A stretch of DNA of 64,000 nt from Mycobacterium sp. ST-F2 (GCF_001905655.1 NZ_JMHT01000022.1:62001-126000), one strand, 5' to 3'. Positions 8,073-17,517 are shown, numbered from the stretch's first letter. Notes: generated by a model not told the origin, from the sequence alone. Translations and numbers: made by a program.

Positions 8073-9007
8073 CCATCTCCGTTCTGCGCACCGCCGACGC
8101 CTGGTGGGTGCACACCGCCACCGGTGCCGCCAAGATCGCCACCGACGCGACCACCACGGGCGCCCTGCTCGCCGACCGCGCCGCCATCGAAGCCGCTGCC
8201 GCCGACACCGCCACGGTGCCGGTCGACAGCCTCGATCTGCTCTCCCCCGTGACCGCACCCTGCCGAGTGGTCGCCCAGATGACCAACTTCGCCTCGCACG
8301 TCAAAGACGCCGGGATGGAACCGGCTTCGATCCCGTTGACCTTCTTCCGTAAATCGTCGGCGTCGATCACCGGCCCATCGGACGCGATCGTCAAACCCGG
8401 CCACGTGCAGTTCCTGGACTACGAAGTGGAGATCGGTCTGGTCATCCGCACCGACATCCCGGTGGGCAGCACCATCACCGAGGCCAACCTCGCCGACTAC
8501 GTGGCCGGACTGGTGGTCACCAATGACGTCTCCGCCCGCGACATCCAGCTGCCCCAGACGCAGTTCTACGAAGCGAAGTCCTACCCCACCTTCACGCCCG
8601 TCGGCCCGGCCCTGGTGCTGCTGACCGCCGCCGAGCTCAAGCGTTTCGGCGACCTGCGGCTGCAGCTGCGCGTGAATGGTCAACTGCGGCAGGACATGCT
8701 GGTCGCCGGCGACATGATCTACCCGCCGCTGCAGGCGCTGCAGTCGCTGAGCCGTTTCCAGGACCTCAGCGCAGGCGACCTGATCCTGACCGGGACGCCC
8801 GTGGGCACCGCGCTGAGTGCGCCGCCCAAGGTGGTCGCACTCATCGGCTCACTGCTGCCGCCCGCCGTGAAATGGAAGAGCTTCTTCAAGAGCCAGGCGC
8901 GCAACCCGAAATACCTGCACGACGGTGACGTCGTCGAGGCGACCATCGCCACCGATGACGGCGCCATCGACCTCGGTGCCCAGCGCAACGTCGTGAAGTA
9001 CGCATGA
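8069..9007 (+). CDS. Fumarylacetoacetate hydrolase (FAH)-family enzyme
   Basis: A 312-residue FAH-fold protein. The metal-binding signature DYEVEIGLVI (residues ~116-125) and VVTNDVSARD (~150-160) give the acidic ligand set, and LTGTPVGTALSAPP is the conserved C-terminal loop. Family members hydrolyse acylpyruvates, or isomerise or hydrate ring-cleavage products. After an extradiol dioxygenase it probably processes the ring-opened product, in place of the alpha/beta-fold hydrolase used in BphD/HsaD pathways. It overlaps both neighbours by ATGA junctions. Which FAH reaction (hydrolysis, decarboxylation, hydration) is used cannot be read from sequence. Confidence 0.85.
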   Translation: MTISVLRTADAWWVHTATGAAKIATDATTTGALLADRAAIEAAAADTATVPVDSLDLLSPVTAPCRVVAQMTNFASHVKDAGMEPASIPLTFFRKSSASITGPSDAIVKPGHVQFLDYEVEIGLVIRTDIPVGSTITEANLADYVAGLVVTNDVSARDIQLPQTQFYEAKSYPTFTPVGPALVLLTAAELKRFGDLRLQLRVNGQLRQDMLVAGDMIYPPLQALQSLSRFQDLSAGDLILTGTPVGTALSAPPKVVALIGSLLPPAVKWKSFFKSQARNPKYLHDGDVVEATIATDDGAIDLGAQRNVVKYA

Positions 9008-10887
9008 GCGCGAACCTGTTGTGGCCCAGGTACTCCAGCCCGACCGACCTGGCCGACATCGAAGCCGTCCCGCTGTCCGAGCGGGGCTTGCCGGCCTCCA
9101 CCTACGCGCTGCTGGCACGCGCCGCGCAGATGTGGCCGGACCGGATCGCCGTCAGTGTCCTGACCGACGGCGAACGCTGGGAGAAGTCCGTTGAGCGCAC
9201 CTTCGGCCAACTGCTGCACGACGTCCACCAGAGCGCAAACCTACTGTACGAGTTGGGTGTTCAGCGCCATGACGCGGTTGCGCTCATCGCCCCGAACTGT
9301 GACGACCTGATCACCGCGACGCTGGCGGCTCAGCTGGCCGGCATCGCCGCGCCCATCAACGGCGCGCTCTCTCCGGAGCACGTCGGTGAACTGGTGCGGC
9401 GATCCGGTGCCCGGCTCCTCATCACGGCGGACGCGCAGCTCGACACCTCGGCATGGGCGGTGGCCGAGCGTCTCGTCGGTGCCGGCTTGATCGACACCAT
9501 CCTGCTGATCGGACCGACCGGCGCCACGCCGATCGACGTCCCTACCGTGGCCGGGGCGAAGGTCGACTACCTGACGCGACTGTCCGCGGCACACGACGGC
9601 ACCCGATTCCACGGCACCGCACCGGATTCCACCGATCTGGCCGCGTTGTTCCACACCGGTGGAACCACCGGCGCACCGAAACTGGCCGCACACACGCACG
9701 CCAACGAGGTGGCCGATGCATGGATGATCGCCGCCAACACGGTGCTCGATGAAGCATCGGTGTTGTTCGCCGCGTTGCCACTGTTCCACGTCAACGCCCT
9801 CGTGGTGACCCTGCTCGCGCCGGTGCTGCGCGGACAGCAGGTGCTGTGGGCCGGCCCGCTCGGCTACCGGGATATGTCGCTCTACGGCAACTTCTGGAAA
9901 ATCGTTGAACGCTACCGCATTTCCACTATGAGCGCGGTACCCACGGTGTACTCGGTGCTCAGCCAGATACCGGTCGACGCCGATATCTCCAGCATGGAAA
10001 TGGCGATTGTCGGCGCCTCCGCACTGCCGGATGCGGTGCGCCACGACTTCCAGTCGCACACCGGCGTCCCTCTGCTGGAGGGCTACGGACTGACCGAGGC
10101 GACCTGCGCCAGCGCACGCAGCTTCCCCGGCCATACCCGGCCCGGTTCGGTAGGCCAGCGGTTGCCCTACCAGCAGGTCAAGACAGTCGACATCGACGAC
10201 CATGGCGTCTGGCACGAACTGCCGTCCGGGCAGATCGGCACCCTCGCGATCGGTGGCCCCACCGTGTTTCCGGGCTATGTCACCGGCCGCAACTCTGATG
10301 GTTTCGTGCTCGACGGCAACGGCAAACTGGTCGACGGCTGGCTCGACACCGGAGACCTCGCGTGGGTCGACGACGACGGCTTCGTCCATCTCTGCGGACG
10401 CGCAAAGGACCTGATCATCCGCGGCGGGCACAACATCGACCCGGCGCTGATCGAAGATGCGCTGCTGGCGCATCCCGACGTCACGGGTGTCGCCGCGGTG
10501 GGCCGGCCCGATGTGCACTCGGGTGAAGTGCCGGTCGCGTATGTGACGTTGCGACCCGACAGTGCCGTGACTCCGGATTCGTTGCGGCAGTGGGCCGCCC
10601 AGCACGTCGCCGAGAGCGCGGCCGCTCCGAAATCGGTGATCGCGATCGACGCCATCCCGGTCACCGCCGTCGGTAAGCCGTACAAGCTGCCGCTGCGGGC
10701 TGATGCTGCCCGCAGCGCGGTCCGTGACGCGCTGGCCGCTGTGCCCGGCGTCGACGACGTCGAAGCAGCCGTCGACGACGGTGCCATCGTGGTGACCATC
10801 GTCGTCGGCGCCGACACCGACACCGACGCCGTTGCCGCGATCCTGGGTCGCTACGCGCTCGCGTGGGACATCAAGGAACGATCATGA
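9004..10887 (+). CDS. AMP-forming acyl-CoA synthetase with extra C-terminal segment
   Basis: A 627-residue ANL-superfamily ligase. Visible motifs: HTGGTTGAPK (P-loop, residues ~218-227), GYGLTEAT (~360), DGWLDTGDLAWVDDDG and RAKDLIIRGGHNIDP (hinge, ~440-480), and VGKPYKLPLR (the catalytic-lysine segment, ~556-565). It should activate a carboxylic acid to its CoA ester via the acyl-adenylate. About 60 residues follow the usual end, including PGVDDVEAAVDDGAIVVTIVV, which looks like a small alpha/beta add-on. The gene overlaps its neighbours by 4 bp on both sides, so it belongs to the ring-cleavage operon and may act on the acid substrate or on a released side chain. Confidence 0.85.
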   Translation: MSANLLWPRYSSPTDLADIEAVPLSERGLPASTYALLARAAQMWPDRIAVSVLTDGERWEKSVERTFGQLLHDVHQSANLLYELGVQRHDAVALIAPNCDDLITATLAAQLAGIAAPINGALSPEHVGELVRRSGARLLITADAQLDTSAWAVAERLVGAGLIDTILLIGPTGATPIDVPTVAGAKVDYLTRLSAAHDGTRFHGTAPDSTDLAALFHTGGTTGAPKLAAHTHANEVADAWMIAANTVLDEASVLFAALPLFHVNALVVTLLAPVLRGQQVLWAGPLGYRDMSLYGNFWKIVERYRISTMSAVPTVYSVLSQIPVDADISSMEMAIVGASALPDAVRHDFQSHTGVPLLEGYGLTEATCASARSFPGHTRPGSVGQRLPYQQVKTVDIDDHGVWHELPSGQIGTLAIGGPTVFPGYVTGRNSDGFVLDGNGKLVDGWLDTGDLAWVDDDGFVHLCGRAKDLIIRGGHNIDPALIEDALLAHPDVTGVAAVGRPDVHSGEVPVAYVTLRPDSAVTPDSLRQWAAQHVAESAAAPKSVIAIDAIPVTAVGKPYKLPLRADAARSAVRDALAAVPGVDDVEAAVDDGAIVVTIVVGADTDTDAVAAILGRYALAWDIKERS

Positions 10888-11660
10888 CCGACGCCTCGTC
10901 GACGTCGTCGACACTCAAATCCGTTGTGCGCGTGGCCGTACCGAACTATCTGCGGTGGTACCACCGCCACGAGATCCAGATCGACGCCGACATTCCCGAA
11001 CCTGCGCTGCTCGTCGCCAATCACGGCTTCGGCGGCCTGGTGGACCTCAATGTGCTGGCAATGATCGCGGTGCGCGAGAAAGCGGCGCTGAAACGACCGG
11101 TCACCGCGCTCGTTCACCAGGTGGCTTGGACAGTCGGCGCCGGCCGCATCGCCGAGTTTCTCGACGGCCGACCCGCAAGCCGGGAATCGGCAGACGCCGC
11201 CTTCGCCGCCGGGCACAACGTTCTGGTGTTTCCCGGCGGCGACGTCGACGCCGGGAAGTCCTGGCGCGACCGCAACCGGGTGCATTTCGATGAGCGCTGC
11301 GGTTTTGCCCGCCTCGCGATGAGCCACGGGGTACCGGTCGTGCCTGTGGTCACGGCCGGCGCAGGCGACTCGTTGTTCGTCATGTCTGATGGTCGAGGAC
11401 TTGCACGACGATTGGGCCTGCACCGGCGCCTGCGGATGAAGACCTTGCCCGTCAGCGTCACCATTCCCTGGGGACTCAACGTCGGCGTCGCCGGCATGCT
11501 CCCCTACGTCGCATTGCCGACCAAGCTGGTGACCGCGGTCCTGCCCCCGATGACCGCGAATCCCGGCGAAACTGCCGAGGACTTCGCGTCCCGAATCGAG
11601 GCCGCCATGCAAGCGCGCCTCGACACTCTCGTCGCCAACCGCAAGCCGATCATCGGCTGA
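10884..11660 (+). CDS. PlsC-type (lysophospholipid) acyltransferase-like protein
   Basis: A 258-residue protein starting MTDASSTSS at the ATGA overlap with the ligase. NHGFGGLVD (~residue 43) resembles the His-Asp acyltransferase box, with longer than usual spacing, and VFPGGDVDAGKSW (~residues 114-126) resembles the FPEG motif. HGVPVVPVVTAG follows, as in mycobacterial members of this superfamily. These enzymes move an acyl group from acyl-CoA to a glycerolipid hydroxyl at the membrane. Its presence in a ring-cleavage operon is odd and suggests a lipid-like substrate or disposal of a released fatty acid. It lies 19 bp before the FAD hydroxylase. Confidence 0.75.
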   Translation: MTDASSTSSTLKSVVRVAVPNYLRWYHRHEIQIDADIPEPALLVANHGFGGLVDLNVLAMIAVREKAALKRPVTALVHQVAWTVGAGRIAEFLDGRPASRESADAAFAAGHNVLVFPGGDVDAGKSWRDRNRVHFDERCGFARLAMSHGVPVVPVVTAGAGDSLFVMSDGRGLARRLGLHRRLRMKTLPVSVTIPWGLNVGVAGMLPYVALPTKLVTAVLPPMTANPGETAEDFASRIEAAMQARLDTLVANRKPIIG

Positions 11661-11679
11661 TCCCGAGTCGAGGACCGAA

Positions 11680-13257
11680 ATGCCTGACCCTGTAACGCAA
11701 TCCGTGCCCGTTGTCGTCGTCGGAGCGGGGCCGACCGGTGTCACCGCCGCGACGTTGCTCGCCGACCACGGCGTGCCGACGCTGGTTCTCGACCGCTGGG
11801 AATCGGTCTATCCCCAGCCGCGCGCGGTGCATCTGGATGACGAGATTCATCGCATCCTCGCCCGCCTCGGTGTGGCCGAAGAGTTCGCCGCCATTTCCCG
11901 GCCGGCGCTCGGCTTGCGCCTGCTCGACCAGAACCACCACACGCTGGCACAGTTCGACCGCGACCCCGCCCGCAGCAGGCATGGCTTCCCCCAGGCCAAC
12001 ATGTTCGACCAACCCGTACTGGAAGAGCTGCTGCGCGCCAACATGGCCAAGCGCCTAAATGTGGAGCTGCGCGGCAATTCCGAGGTCACCGGCATCACCC
12101 AGCACGAACCGGGCCGCGTGCGGGTGACCTATGCCGACCGTGCCACCGGAACAGAGCACGTCGTCGAAGCCGGCTACGTGCTGGGCTGCGACGGGGCCAA
12201 CAGCGTCGTGCGAGCCACCATCGGTGCCGCCATGGAGGACCTGCGTTTCGAGCAGCGCTGGCTGGTGGCCGACGTGGTCACCGAGGCCGAACTCGATCAG
12301 TGGGACGGTGTGCATCAGGTGTGCGATCCCGTTCGGGCCGCGACCTACATGCGGATCGGGCCCGACCGCTACCGCTGGGAATTTCGGCTGCCGCCTTCGG
12401 AAACTGCTGCCGACTTCAGCACGATGGCGACCCTACGGCCCCTGGTCGCCCCATGGGTCGGCGACGTCGCCGACAACGACCTCGAGCTCGTGCGCGTCAC
12501 CGAGTACACCTTTCGTGCACAGATCGCCGACAGCTGGCGGGAACGCAACGTGTTCCTCCTCGGCGACGCCGCCCACCTCACGCCGCCCTTCATCGGGCAG
12601 GGCATGGGAGCGGGGCTGCGCGACGCGATGAACCTGGCGTGGAAGCTCGCCGGGGTGATCAACGGAGAGCTACCCGAGGCGGTGCTGGCGACCTACGAGC
12701 AGGAACGGAAACCCCACGCGCGCAGCATGATCGGCCTGGCATTGGCCATGGGATGGGCAATGACAGCCGGTGGCCACGTGGGAAACATGGTGCGGCGCAC
12801 CGTCGCACCCCGGCTGCGGTTGCTACCCGGCCTGCGTGACAAGCTCACCCACGGCACGACCCCCCGGCTGCACGAGTCTGCGTTGGTCATCAAGAGCCGG
12901 AGACCCCGCCACCTCGCCGGCACCTTGTGCCCCAACCCGGTTCTGGCCGACGGCCGGCGCCTGGACACGTTGTTGGGCAACGGCTTTGCGCTCGTCACCA
13001 CGACGCGTCCCCTGGCGTTCCAACTCGCCGTGCTCCAAGATCACGGCATCGTCGTACATGTCGCCGAGCCCGGCGGTGAGTTGGAACGGTGGTTACGCCG
13101 CGGCCACGCCACCGCCGCTGTCATCCGGCCTGATCGCACCGTCATGTGCGCGGGCCGCGACGTGGGGAAACTGTGTGCGGCCGTACCGGGGTTCGCGTCA
13201 TCCGCTCACGCGCACAGTGCCGGGCTGCCCTCCGCCGACCTACGGGACCGCGCGTAA
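11680..13257 (+). CDS. FAD-dependent aromatic hydroxylase, MhpA-like
   Basis: A 525-residue class A flavoprotein monooxygenase. FAD contacts are [19 protein letters not shown] (residues ~13-31), the DG motif GCDGANSVVR (~167-176) and the GD motif LLGDAAHLTPPFIGQGMGAG (~290). The sequence most resembles 3-(3-hydroxyphenyl)propionate hydroxylases (MhpA), with RAVHLDDE near residue 47. It should use NADPH and O2 to convert a phenol to a catechol or hydroquinone, the substrate required by the dioxygenase encoded upstream. The last ~100 residues form a thioredoxin-like domain usual in this family. The true substrate is unknown. Confidence 0.85.
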   Translation: MPDPVTQSVPVVVVGAGPTGVTAATLLADHGVPTLVLDRWESVYPQPRAVHLDDEIHRILARLGVAEEFAAISRPALGLRLLDQNHHTLAQFDRDPARSRHGFPQANMFDQPVLEELLRANMAKRLNVELRGNSEVTGITQHEPGRVRVTYADRATGTEHVVEAGYVLGCDGANSVVRATIGAAMEDLRFEQRWLVADVVTEAELDQWDGVHQVCDPVRAATYMRIGPDRYRWEFRLPPSETAADFSTMATLRPLVAPWVGDVADNDLELVRVTEYTFRAQIADSWRERNVFLLGDAAHLTPPFIGQGMGAGLRDAMNLAWKLAGVINGELPEAVLATYEQERKPHARSMIGLALAMGWAMTAGGHVGNMVRRTVAPRLRLLPGLRDKLTHGTTPRLHESALVIKSRRPRHLAGTLCPNPVLADGRRLDTLLGNGFALVTTTRPLAFQLAVLQDHGIVVHVAEPGGELERWLRRGHATAAVIRPDRTVMCAGRDVGKLCAAVPGFASSAHAHSAGLPSADLRDRA

Positions 13258-13291
13258 TCGTCCACCGCCAAGACCCACGAGAGGAACGCCA

Positions 13292-14482
13292 ATGCGACGC
13301 ACGCCCGCCGGCCTACCCATCTACGAACCCGATATCTACGCTGTCGACGCCATCACCGACCCCTACCCCCACTACCAGAGGATGCGTGACCTCGGTCCGG
13401 TGGTATGGCTGGCGAAGCAGCGGGCATATGCGTTGCCGCGCTACACCGAGTGCAAATCGGTACTACGCGATGACAAGACCTTTCTGTCGGGCCAGGGTGT
13501 AGCGCTCAATCCGATCACCAACCGCATGTCGTACGGCACCACGCTCAACAGCGACGGTGTCGAGCACGAACAACGCCGCAAGCGCGTCGCACACCGCATG
13601 CTGCCACGTGCTCTGCGCGCCATCAGTGACACCGTCGACGACACGGCCCGCGGCGTCGTCGAAACAGCGCTCGACAGGGGCGACATCGACGGTGTCAACG
13701 ACCTCGCAGCCGCGCTACCGCTGGCGGTCGTGCCCGACCTCATCGGTTGGCCGCGCGATCAACGCGATCACCTGATTGCCTGGGCCGGAGCAACGTTCGA
13801 TGTACTCGGACCGCTCAACTGGCAGGCGATCAAAGCGGTGCCCAACACCCTGCTCATGCTGCGCTTCGCTCGACGCGTGGTTCGCGAGCGCAACGTCATC
13901 GAGGGCAGCATGGCGGACGAGCTACTCGCCGCGGCGGACGAAGGCCAACTGGCGCACGACGAATGCCCGCCGTTGCTCGTCGACTACATCGCCCCGTCGA
14001 TCGATACCACCATGAGCGCCATCTCCAACGCGTTGTATCTCTTCGCCAGCCACCCCGACCAGTGGCAGCTGCTCAAGGACGAACCCGGCCTCATGGCGAA
14101 CGCCGTCAATGAGATCGTCCGCTACGAGCCACCGCTGCGCGCCTTTGCGCGGTGCACGGCGCAGCAGACCGAAATCGCCGGAGTGCCAATCCCCTCGGGC
14201 GCACGAGTCCTGGTGATCTATGCCTCCGCCAACCGCGACGAACGCGAATGGGAAAACCCGGCCGTCTTCGACATCCGACGCGACGCCGGCCGCCACGTCG
14301 GTTTCGGACAGGGTGCGCACGCGTGCGCCGGACAGGCCCTGGCTCGCTTGGAAACTACGGCGATGTTGCGGGCGCTGCTCGATCGCGTGGAGCGGATAGA
14401 GCTCACCGGCACACCCAAATGGGCGATCAACAACATCATCCGCCGCCACGAACGGTTGCCGCTCAAGCTGATTGCCGCTTAG
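13292..14482 (+). CDS. Cytochrome P450 of the ring-cleavage operon
   Basis: A 396-residue soluble P450, beginning MRRTPAGLPIYEPDIY with GAGAGGAA upstream. The I-helix oxygen-binding segment reads APSIDTTMS (the usual A/G-G-x-D/E-T-T with Pro-Ser), the ExxR motif is NEIVRYEP, and the haem loop is GFGQGAHACAGQ with Cys345 as ligand. It needs ferredoxin and reductase encoded elsewhere. It lies 34 bp after the hydroxylase and ends the operon, converging on dprA. It may perform the first oxidation of the unknown growth substrate. Confidence 0.9.
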   Translation: MRRTPAGLPIYEPDIYAVDAITDPYPHYQRMRDLGPVVWLAKQRAYALPRYTECKSVLRDDKTFLSGQGVALNPITNRMSYGTTLNSDGVEHEQRRKRVAHRMLPRALRAISDTVDDTARGVVETALDRGDIDGVNDLAAALPLAVVPDLIGWPRDQRDHLIAWAGATFDVLGPLNWQAIKAVPNTLLMLRFARRVVRERNVIEGSMADELLAAADEGQLAHDECPPLLVDYIAPSIDTTMSAISNALYLFASHPDQWQLLKDEPGLMANAVNEIVRYEPPLRAFARCTAQQTEIAGVPIPSGARVLVIYASANRDEREWENPAVFDIRRDAGRHVGFGQGAHACAGQALARLETTAMLRALLDRVERIELTGTPKWAINNIIRRHERLPLKLIAA

Positions 14483-14504
14483 TCGCGGGGACAGCAGACA
14501 CACA

Positions 14505-15638
14505 TCACCCCGCCCTCCTGATCCGCCACTGCCCGTCCTGCTTCTCCACCAGCCCGCTGATCTCCAGCAGCGCCAACGGCCCGAGCACCCGTTCGGGAGG
14601 CAGGGCCGCACCGACCGAAATCTGTTCCAGGCTGCGGAACCCCCGTGCCGGCAGTGCCTCGTACACCTGAAGCTGTTCCGGGGTCAGGTCATCCAGCGGC
14701 GTCTCCGGATGCTCGGGGTCGTCGGCGAGTTCGCCTATGTGGCCGATCAATTCGACGACCTGCTCCGCCCTGTCGACCAGGGCCGCGCCGTTGCGGATGA
14801 GGACGTGGCATCCCGCCGAGGCGGCCGACGTCACCGGCCCCGGCACCGCACAGACCTTGCGGCCCATCGCGTTCGCCCACGCAGCTGTACTGGCCGCCCC
14901 ACTGCGCAGCCCCGCCTCCACCACTACCGTCGCGCCAGACAAGGCCGCCACCAAGCGATTTCGCGTCAGGAAACGGTACCGCGTCGGCCGCTCCCCCGGC
15001 GGGTACTCACTGAGCAGCAGCCCTGAGGTCGCCACTCGGTGCAGCAGCGCCGAATGCCCCGACGGGTACGGCACGTCGACACCTCCGGCGAGCACCGCCA
15101 CGGTGACGCCGTCTGACGCCAGCGTTGCGCGGTGCGCGGCCCCATCGATGCCATAGGCGCCGCCTGACACCACGGCAGCGTCGCGCTCGACGAGCCCGGC
15201 AGCGATCTCGGCGGTGATGTGCTCGCCGTATGACGTGCACGCGCGGGTGCCGACGATGGCCGCGGCACGTTCGGCGATCTCGTCGAGCCGCGCCGGGCCG
15301 AGCGCCCACAGGACCATCGGCGGGTAGCCCGATGGCAGATCCCGCACCGCCTTGTTCCCGAACGCCACGAACGACAGATACGGCCACTCATCGTCGTCGG
15401 GAGTGATCAGCCGCCCACCCCGGCGATCGAGAATCTCCAAATCCCGCGCCGCACAGTCGACCTCACGACGGGCGGCGACTTTCCCGGTGAGGTCCTTGTC
15501 CTCCAGTCCGCGACGGATCATGTCCGCCGCCTCGACAGGGCCGCAAGCGGCCACCAGCGTCGTCAACCGCGGGCACGGCGGTTCTGCCACGCGCGACAGG
15601 TACGCCCACGCACGGCGTTCGACATCGTCGGTAGTCAT
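14505..15638 (-). CDS. dprA: DNA-processing protein DprA
   Basis: A 377-residue DprA/Smf protein starting at the ATG at 15638, which overlaps the stop of the ComM-type gene (ATGA); the longer open frame reads back through that gene and is not credible. The Rossmann-like single-strand-DNA-binding domain carries AAIVGTRACTSYGEHIT, VSGGAYGIDGAAHRATL and EAGLRSGAASTAAWA. The C-terminal ~60 residues form the winged-helix region (LTPEQLQVYEALPARG...). DprA loads RecA on incoming single-stranded DNA in transformable bacteria; its role in mycobacteria is less clear. Position matches Rv2896c. Third gene of the yraN-comM-dprA operon. Confidence 0.93.
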   Translation of the reverse strand: MTTDDVERRAWAYLSRVAEPPCPRLTTLVAACGPVEAADMIRRGLEDKDLTGKVAARREVDCAARDLEILDRRGGRLITPDDDEWPYLSFVAFGNKAVRDLPSGYPPMVLWALGPARLDEIAERAAAIVGTRACTSYGEHITAEIAAGLVERDAAVVSGGAYGIDGAAHRATLASDGVTVAVLAGGVDVPYPSGHSALLHRVATSGLLLSEYPPGERPTRYRFLTRNRLVAALSGATVVVEAGLRSGAASTAAWANAMGRKVCAVPGPVTSAASAGCHVLIRNGAALVDRAEQVVELIGHIGELADDPEHPETPLDDLTPEQLQVYEALPARGFRSLEQISVGAALPPERVLGPLALLEISGLVEKQDGQWRIRRAG

Positions 15639-17143
15639 CGTGCATCTCCTTCGCGGAAACTCAACGCCGTACTGACGTCTTCGAGATTGGGTGAATCGCG
15701 GCCCGCCAGGTCGGCCAGAGACCACGCGACACGCAAAGTGCGGTCGACGCCGCGGATACTCAACCGCCCGGAATCCAGCGATTGACGCAGCGGTTTCATC
15801 GCGTCCCGGCTCAGCCGGAATCTGCGGCGCAGCACCGGCCCCGGCACCTCGGCGTTGGTCCGGACCCCGACGTCCTGCCACCGCTCGGCTGCGGCAGCCC
15901 GGGCCGCGGCGACTCGTGCGCGGACAGCACTGGTGGATTCGGCCGCGTGATCGCCGAACGCACCGGCGAGCACCGGATGCATATCGACGCGCAGGTCGAC
16001 CCGATCCATCAACGGGCCGGACAGCTTGCCCAGATACCGGCGCCGGTCGGCCGACGGGCACACGCAGTCCCGCGAGTTCGGAGGTGCGCACGGGCAGGGG
16101 TTGGCGGCAAGGACGAGCTGAAAACGCGCCGGATAGCAGGCCACGCCGTCACGACGGGCCAGCCGAATCTGACCTTCCTCCAACGGGGTGCGCAGGGCTT
16201 CGAGCACACTGGTCCCGATCTCGGCGCACTCGTCGAGGAACAACACGCCACGATGCGACCGGCTGATCGCACCGGGGCGCGCCATCCCTGAGCCGCCCCC
16301 GACCAACGCCGAGACACTGGACGTGTGGTGCGGCGCGACGAACGGTGGACGAGTGATCAGCGGCGTGTCCCCGGTGAGCAGCCCGACCACCGAATGGATG
16401 GCGGTGACCTCCAGCGCCTCGTCGTCGGTCAGGTCTGGCAGCAACCCCGGAAGCCGTTGAGCCAGCATCGTCTTGCCGATCCCTGGTGGCCCGGTGAGCA
16501 TGAGGTGGTGAGCGCCGGCAGCGGCGATCTCGACCGCCCACCGCGCTTGGGTCTGGCCGACGACATCAGCAAGATCGACGATGTCGGCAGCGGGCGGCGC
16601 CGTGGTGTCGACTCGCTCGCTCAGCGCGGCCTTACCGTTGAGCCACGCCTGCAGCTGACCGAGCGTCCGGACGCCCCATACCTCGATGCCGTCGACCAGG
16701 CTGGCCTCGGCGAGGTTCTCGAGAGGAACCACCGCCGACGGCCACCCTTCGCGTTTGGCGGCCATGACGGCCGGCAGTACGCCCTTGACCGGCCGCACCC
16801 GGCCGTCCAACGCCAATTCGCCCAGCAGAACGGTCTTTTCGAGCCGATCCCAATGCATCTTCAGATGCGCCGACAACACCGACGCGGCAATCGCCAGGTC
16901 GTACATCGACCCGCCCTTGGGCAGCGTGGCCGGCGACAAACCGAGGGTGAGCCGCGACATGGGCCACGAATTGCCGCAGTTGGTGATCGCCGCCCGGACC
17001 CGATCCCGCGATTCCTGCAGTGCCGCGTCAGGCAGGCCGACAAGGTGCACTCCCGGCAGCCCCGAGGTGATGTCCGCCTCGATCTCGACCATGACACCGT
17101 CGAGGCCGCGGATGGCCACTGAATAGGCCCGTCCGAGCGCCAT
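15635..17143 (-). CDS. comM: Mg-chelatase-like AAA+ ATPase, ComM/YifB family
   Basis: A 502-residue AAA+ protein with an N-terminal Lon-protease-like fold (~1-165), Walker A GPPGIGKT (218-225), Walker B LFLDECAE (301-308), a cysteine-rich insertion NPCPCAPPNSRDCVCPS (~355-371) that probably binds zinc, and a C-terminal Mg-chelatase domain. ComM is a hexameric helicase that promotes branch migration during integration of transformed DNA. It overlaps yraN (TGATG) and dprA (ATGA), as in Rv2896c-2898c, so all three are translationally coupled. Confidence 0.92.
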   Translation of the reverse strand: MALGRAYSVAIRGLDGVMVEIEADITSGLPGVHLVGLPDAALQESRDRVRAAITNCGNSWPMSRLTLGLSPATLPKGGSMYDLAIAASVLSAHLKMHWDRLEKTVLLGELALDGRVRPVKGVLPAVMAAKREGWPSAVVPLENLAEASLVDGIEVWGVRTLGQLQAWLNGKAALSERVDTTAPPAADIVDLADVVGQTQARWAVEIAAAGAHHLMLTGPPGIGKTMLAQRLPGLLPDLTDDEALEVTAIHSVVGLLTGDTPLITRPPFVAPHHTSSVSALVGGGSGMARPGAISRSHRGVLFLDECAEIGTSVLEALRTPLEEGQIRLARRDGVACYPARFQLVLAANPCPCAPPNSRDCVCPSADRRRYLGKLSGPLMDRVDLRVDMHPVLAGAFGDHAAESTSAVRARVAAARAAAAERWQDVGVRTNAEVPGPVLRRRFRLSRDAMKPLRQSLDSGRLSIRGVDRTLRVAWSLADLAGRDSPNLEDVSTALSFREGDAR

Positions 17144-17517
17144 CAGCCGATACCTTTCAGATGCACCAGTTCCGGCTGCCGACCGCCGAGACGCACGCCG
17201 ACAACGTCGATCCGAACATCGGGCCAGCGGGACTCCTGCTCGGCGAGCCAGACACTCGCCAACCGGCGCAGTCGACGGGCCTTCTCGGGCGTCACGGCCT
17301 CCTCGATACCGCCGAACTCGGTGGTGGTGCGGGTCTTCACCTCGATGAAGACCACGGCACTGTGGTCTCTTTCGGTGGCGATGACGTCCAGTTCACCCCA
17401 TCGGCAGCGCCAGTTCCGGGCCAGGACCGTCATGCCGAGTGAGACGAGGTGGTCGACCGCGAGCTGTTCGCCGAGGGCGCCGATCTCGGCCCGGGTCATG
17501 CGTGGTGGTGTGTTCAT
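17143..17517 (-). CDS. yraN: YraN/UPF0102 family nuclease-fold protein
   Basis: A 124-residue protein of the restriction-endonuclease-like UPF0102 family. GELDVIA and FIEVKTR give the D...ExK active-site pattern of the fold. The start MNTPPRMTRAE at 17517 is chosen; a second ATG six codons later is also possible, and the frame upstream of 17517 is unconvincing. It is the first gene of the yraN-comM-dprA operon and matches Rv2898c. Biological role unsettled. Two DnaA-box-like sites lie 70-100 bp upstream. Confidence 0.88.
   Translation of the reverse strand: MNTPPRMTRAEIGALGEQLAVDHLVSLGMTVLARNWRCRWGELDVIATERDHSAVVFIEVKTRTTTEFGGIEEAVTPEKARRLRRLASVWLAEQESRWPDVRIDVVGVRLGGRQPELVHLKGIG

Noticed and set aside
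9241..10605. 454-codon open frame antisense to the acyl-CoA ligase
   Set aside because: Shadow of the ligase third-codon GC bias; composition (Arg/Gly/His-rich) is unlike a real protein.
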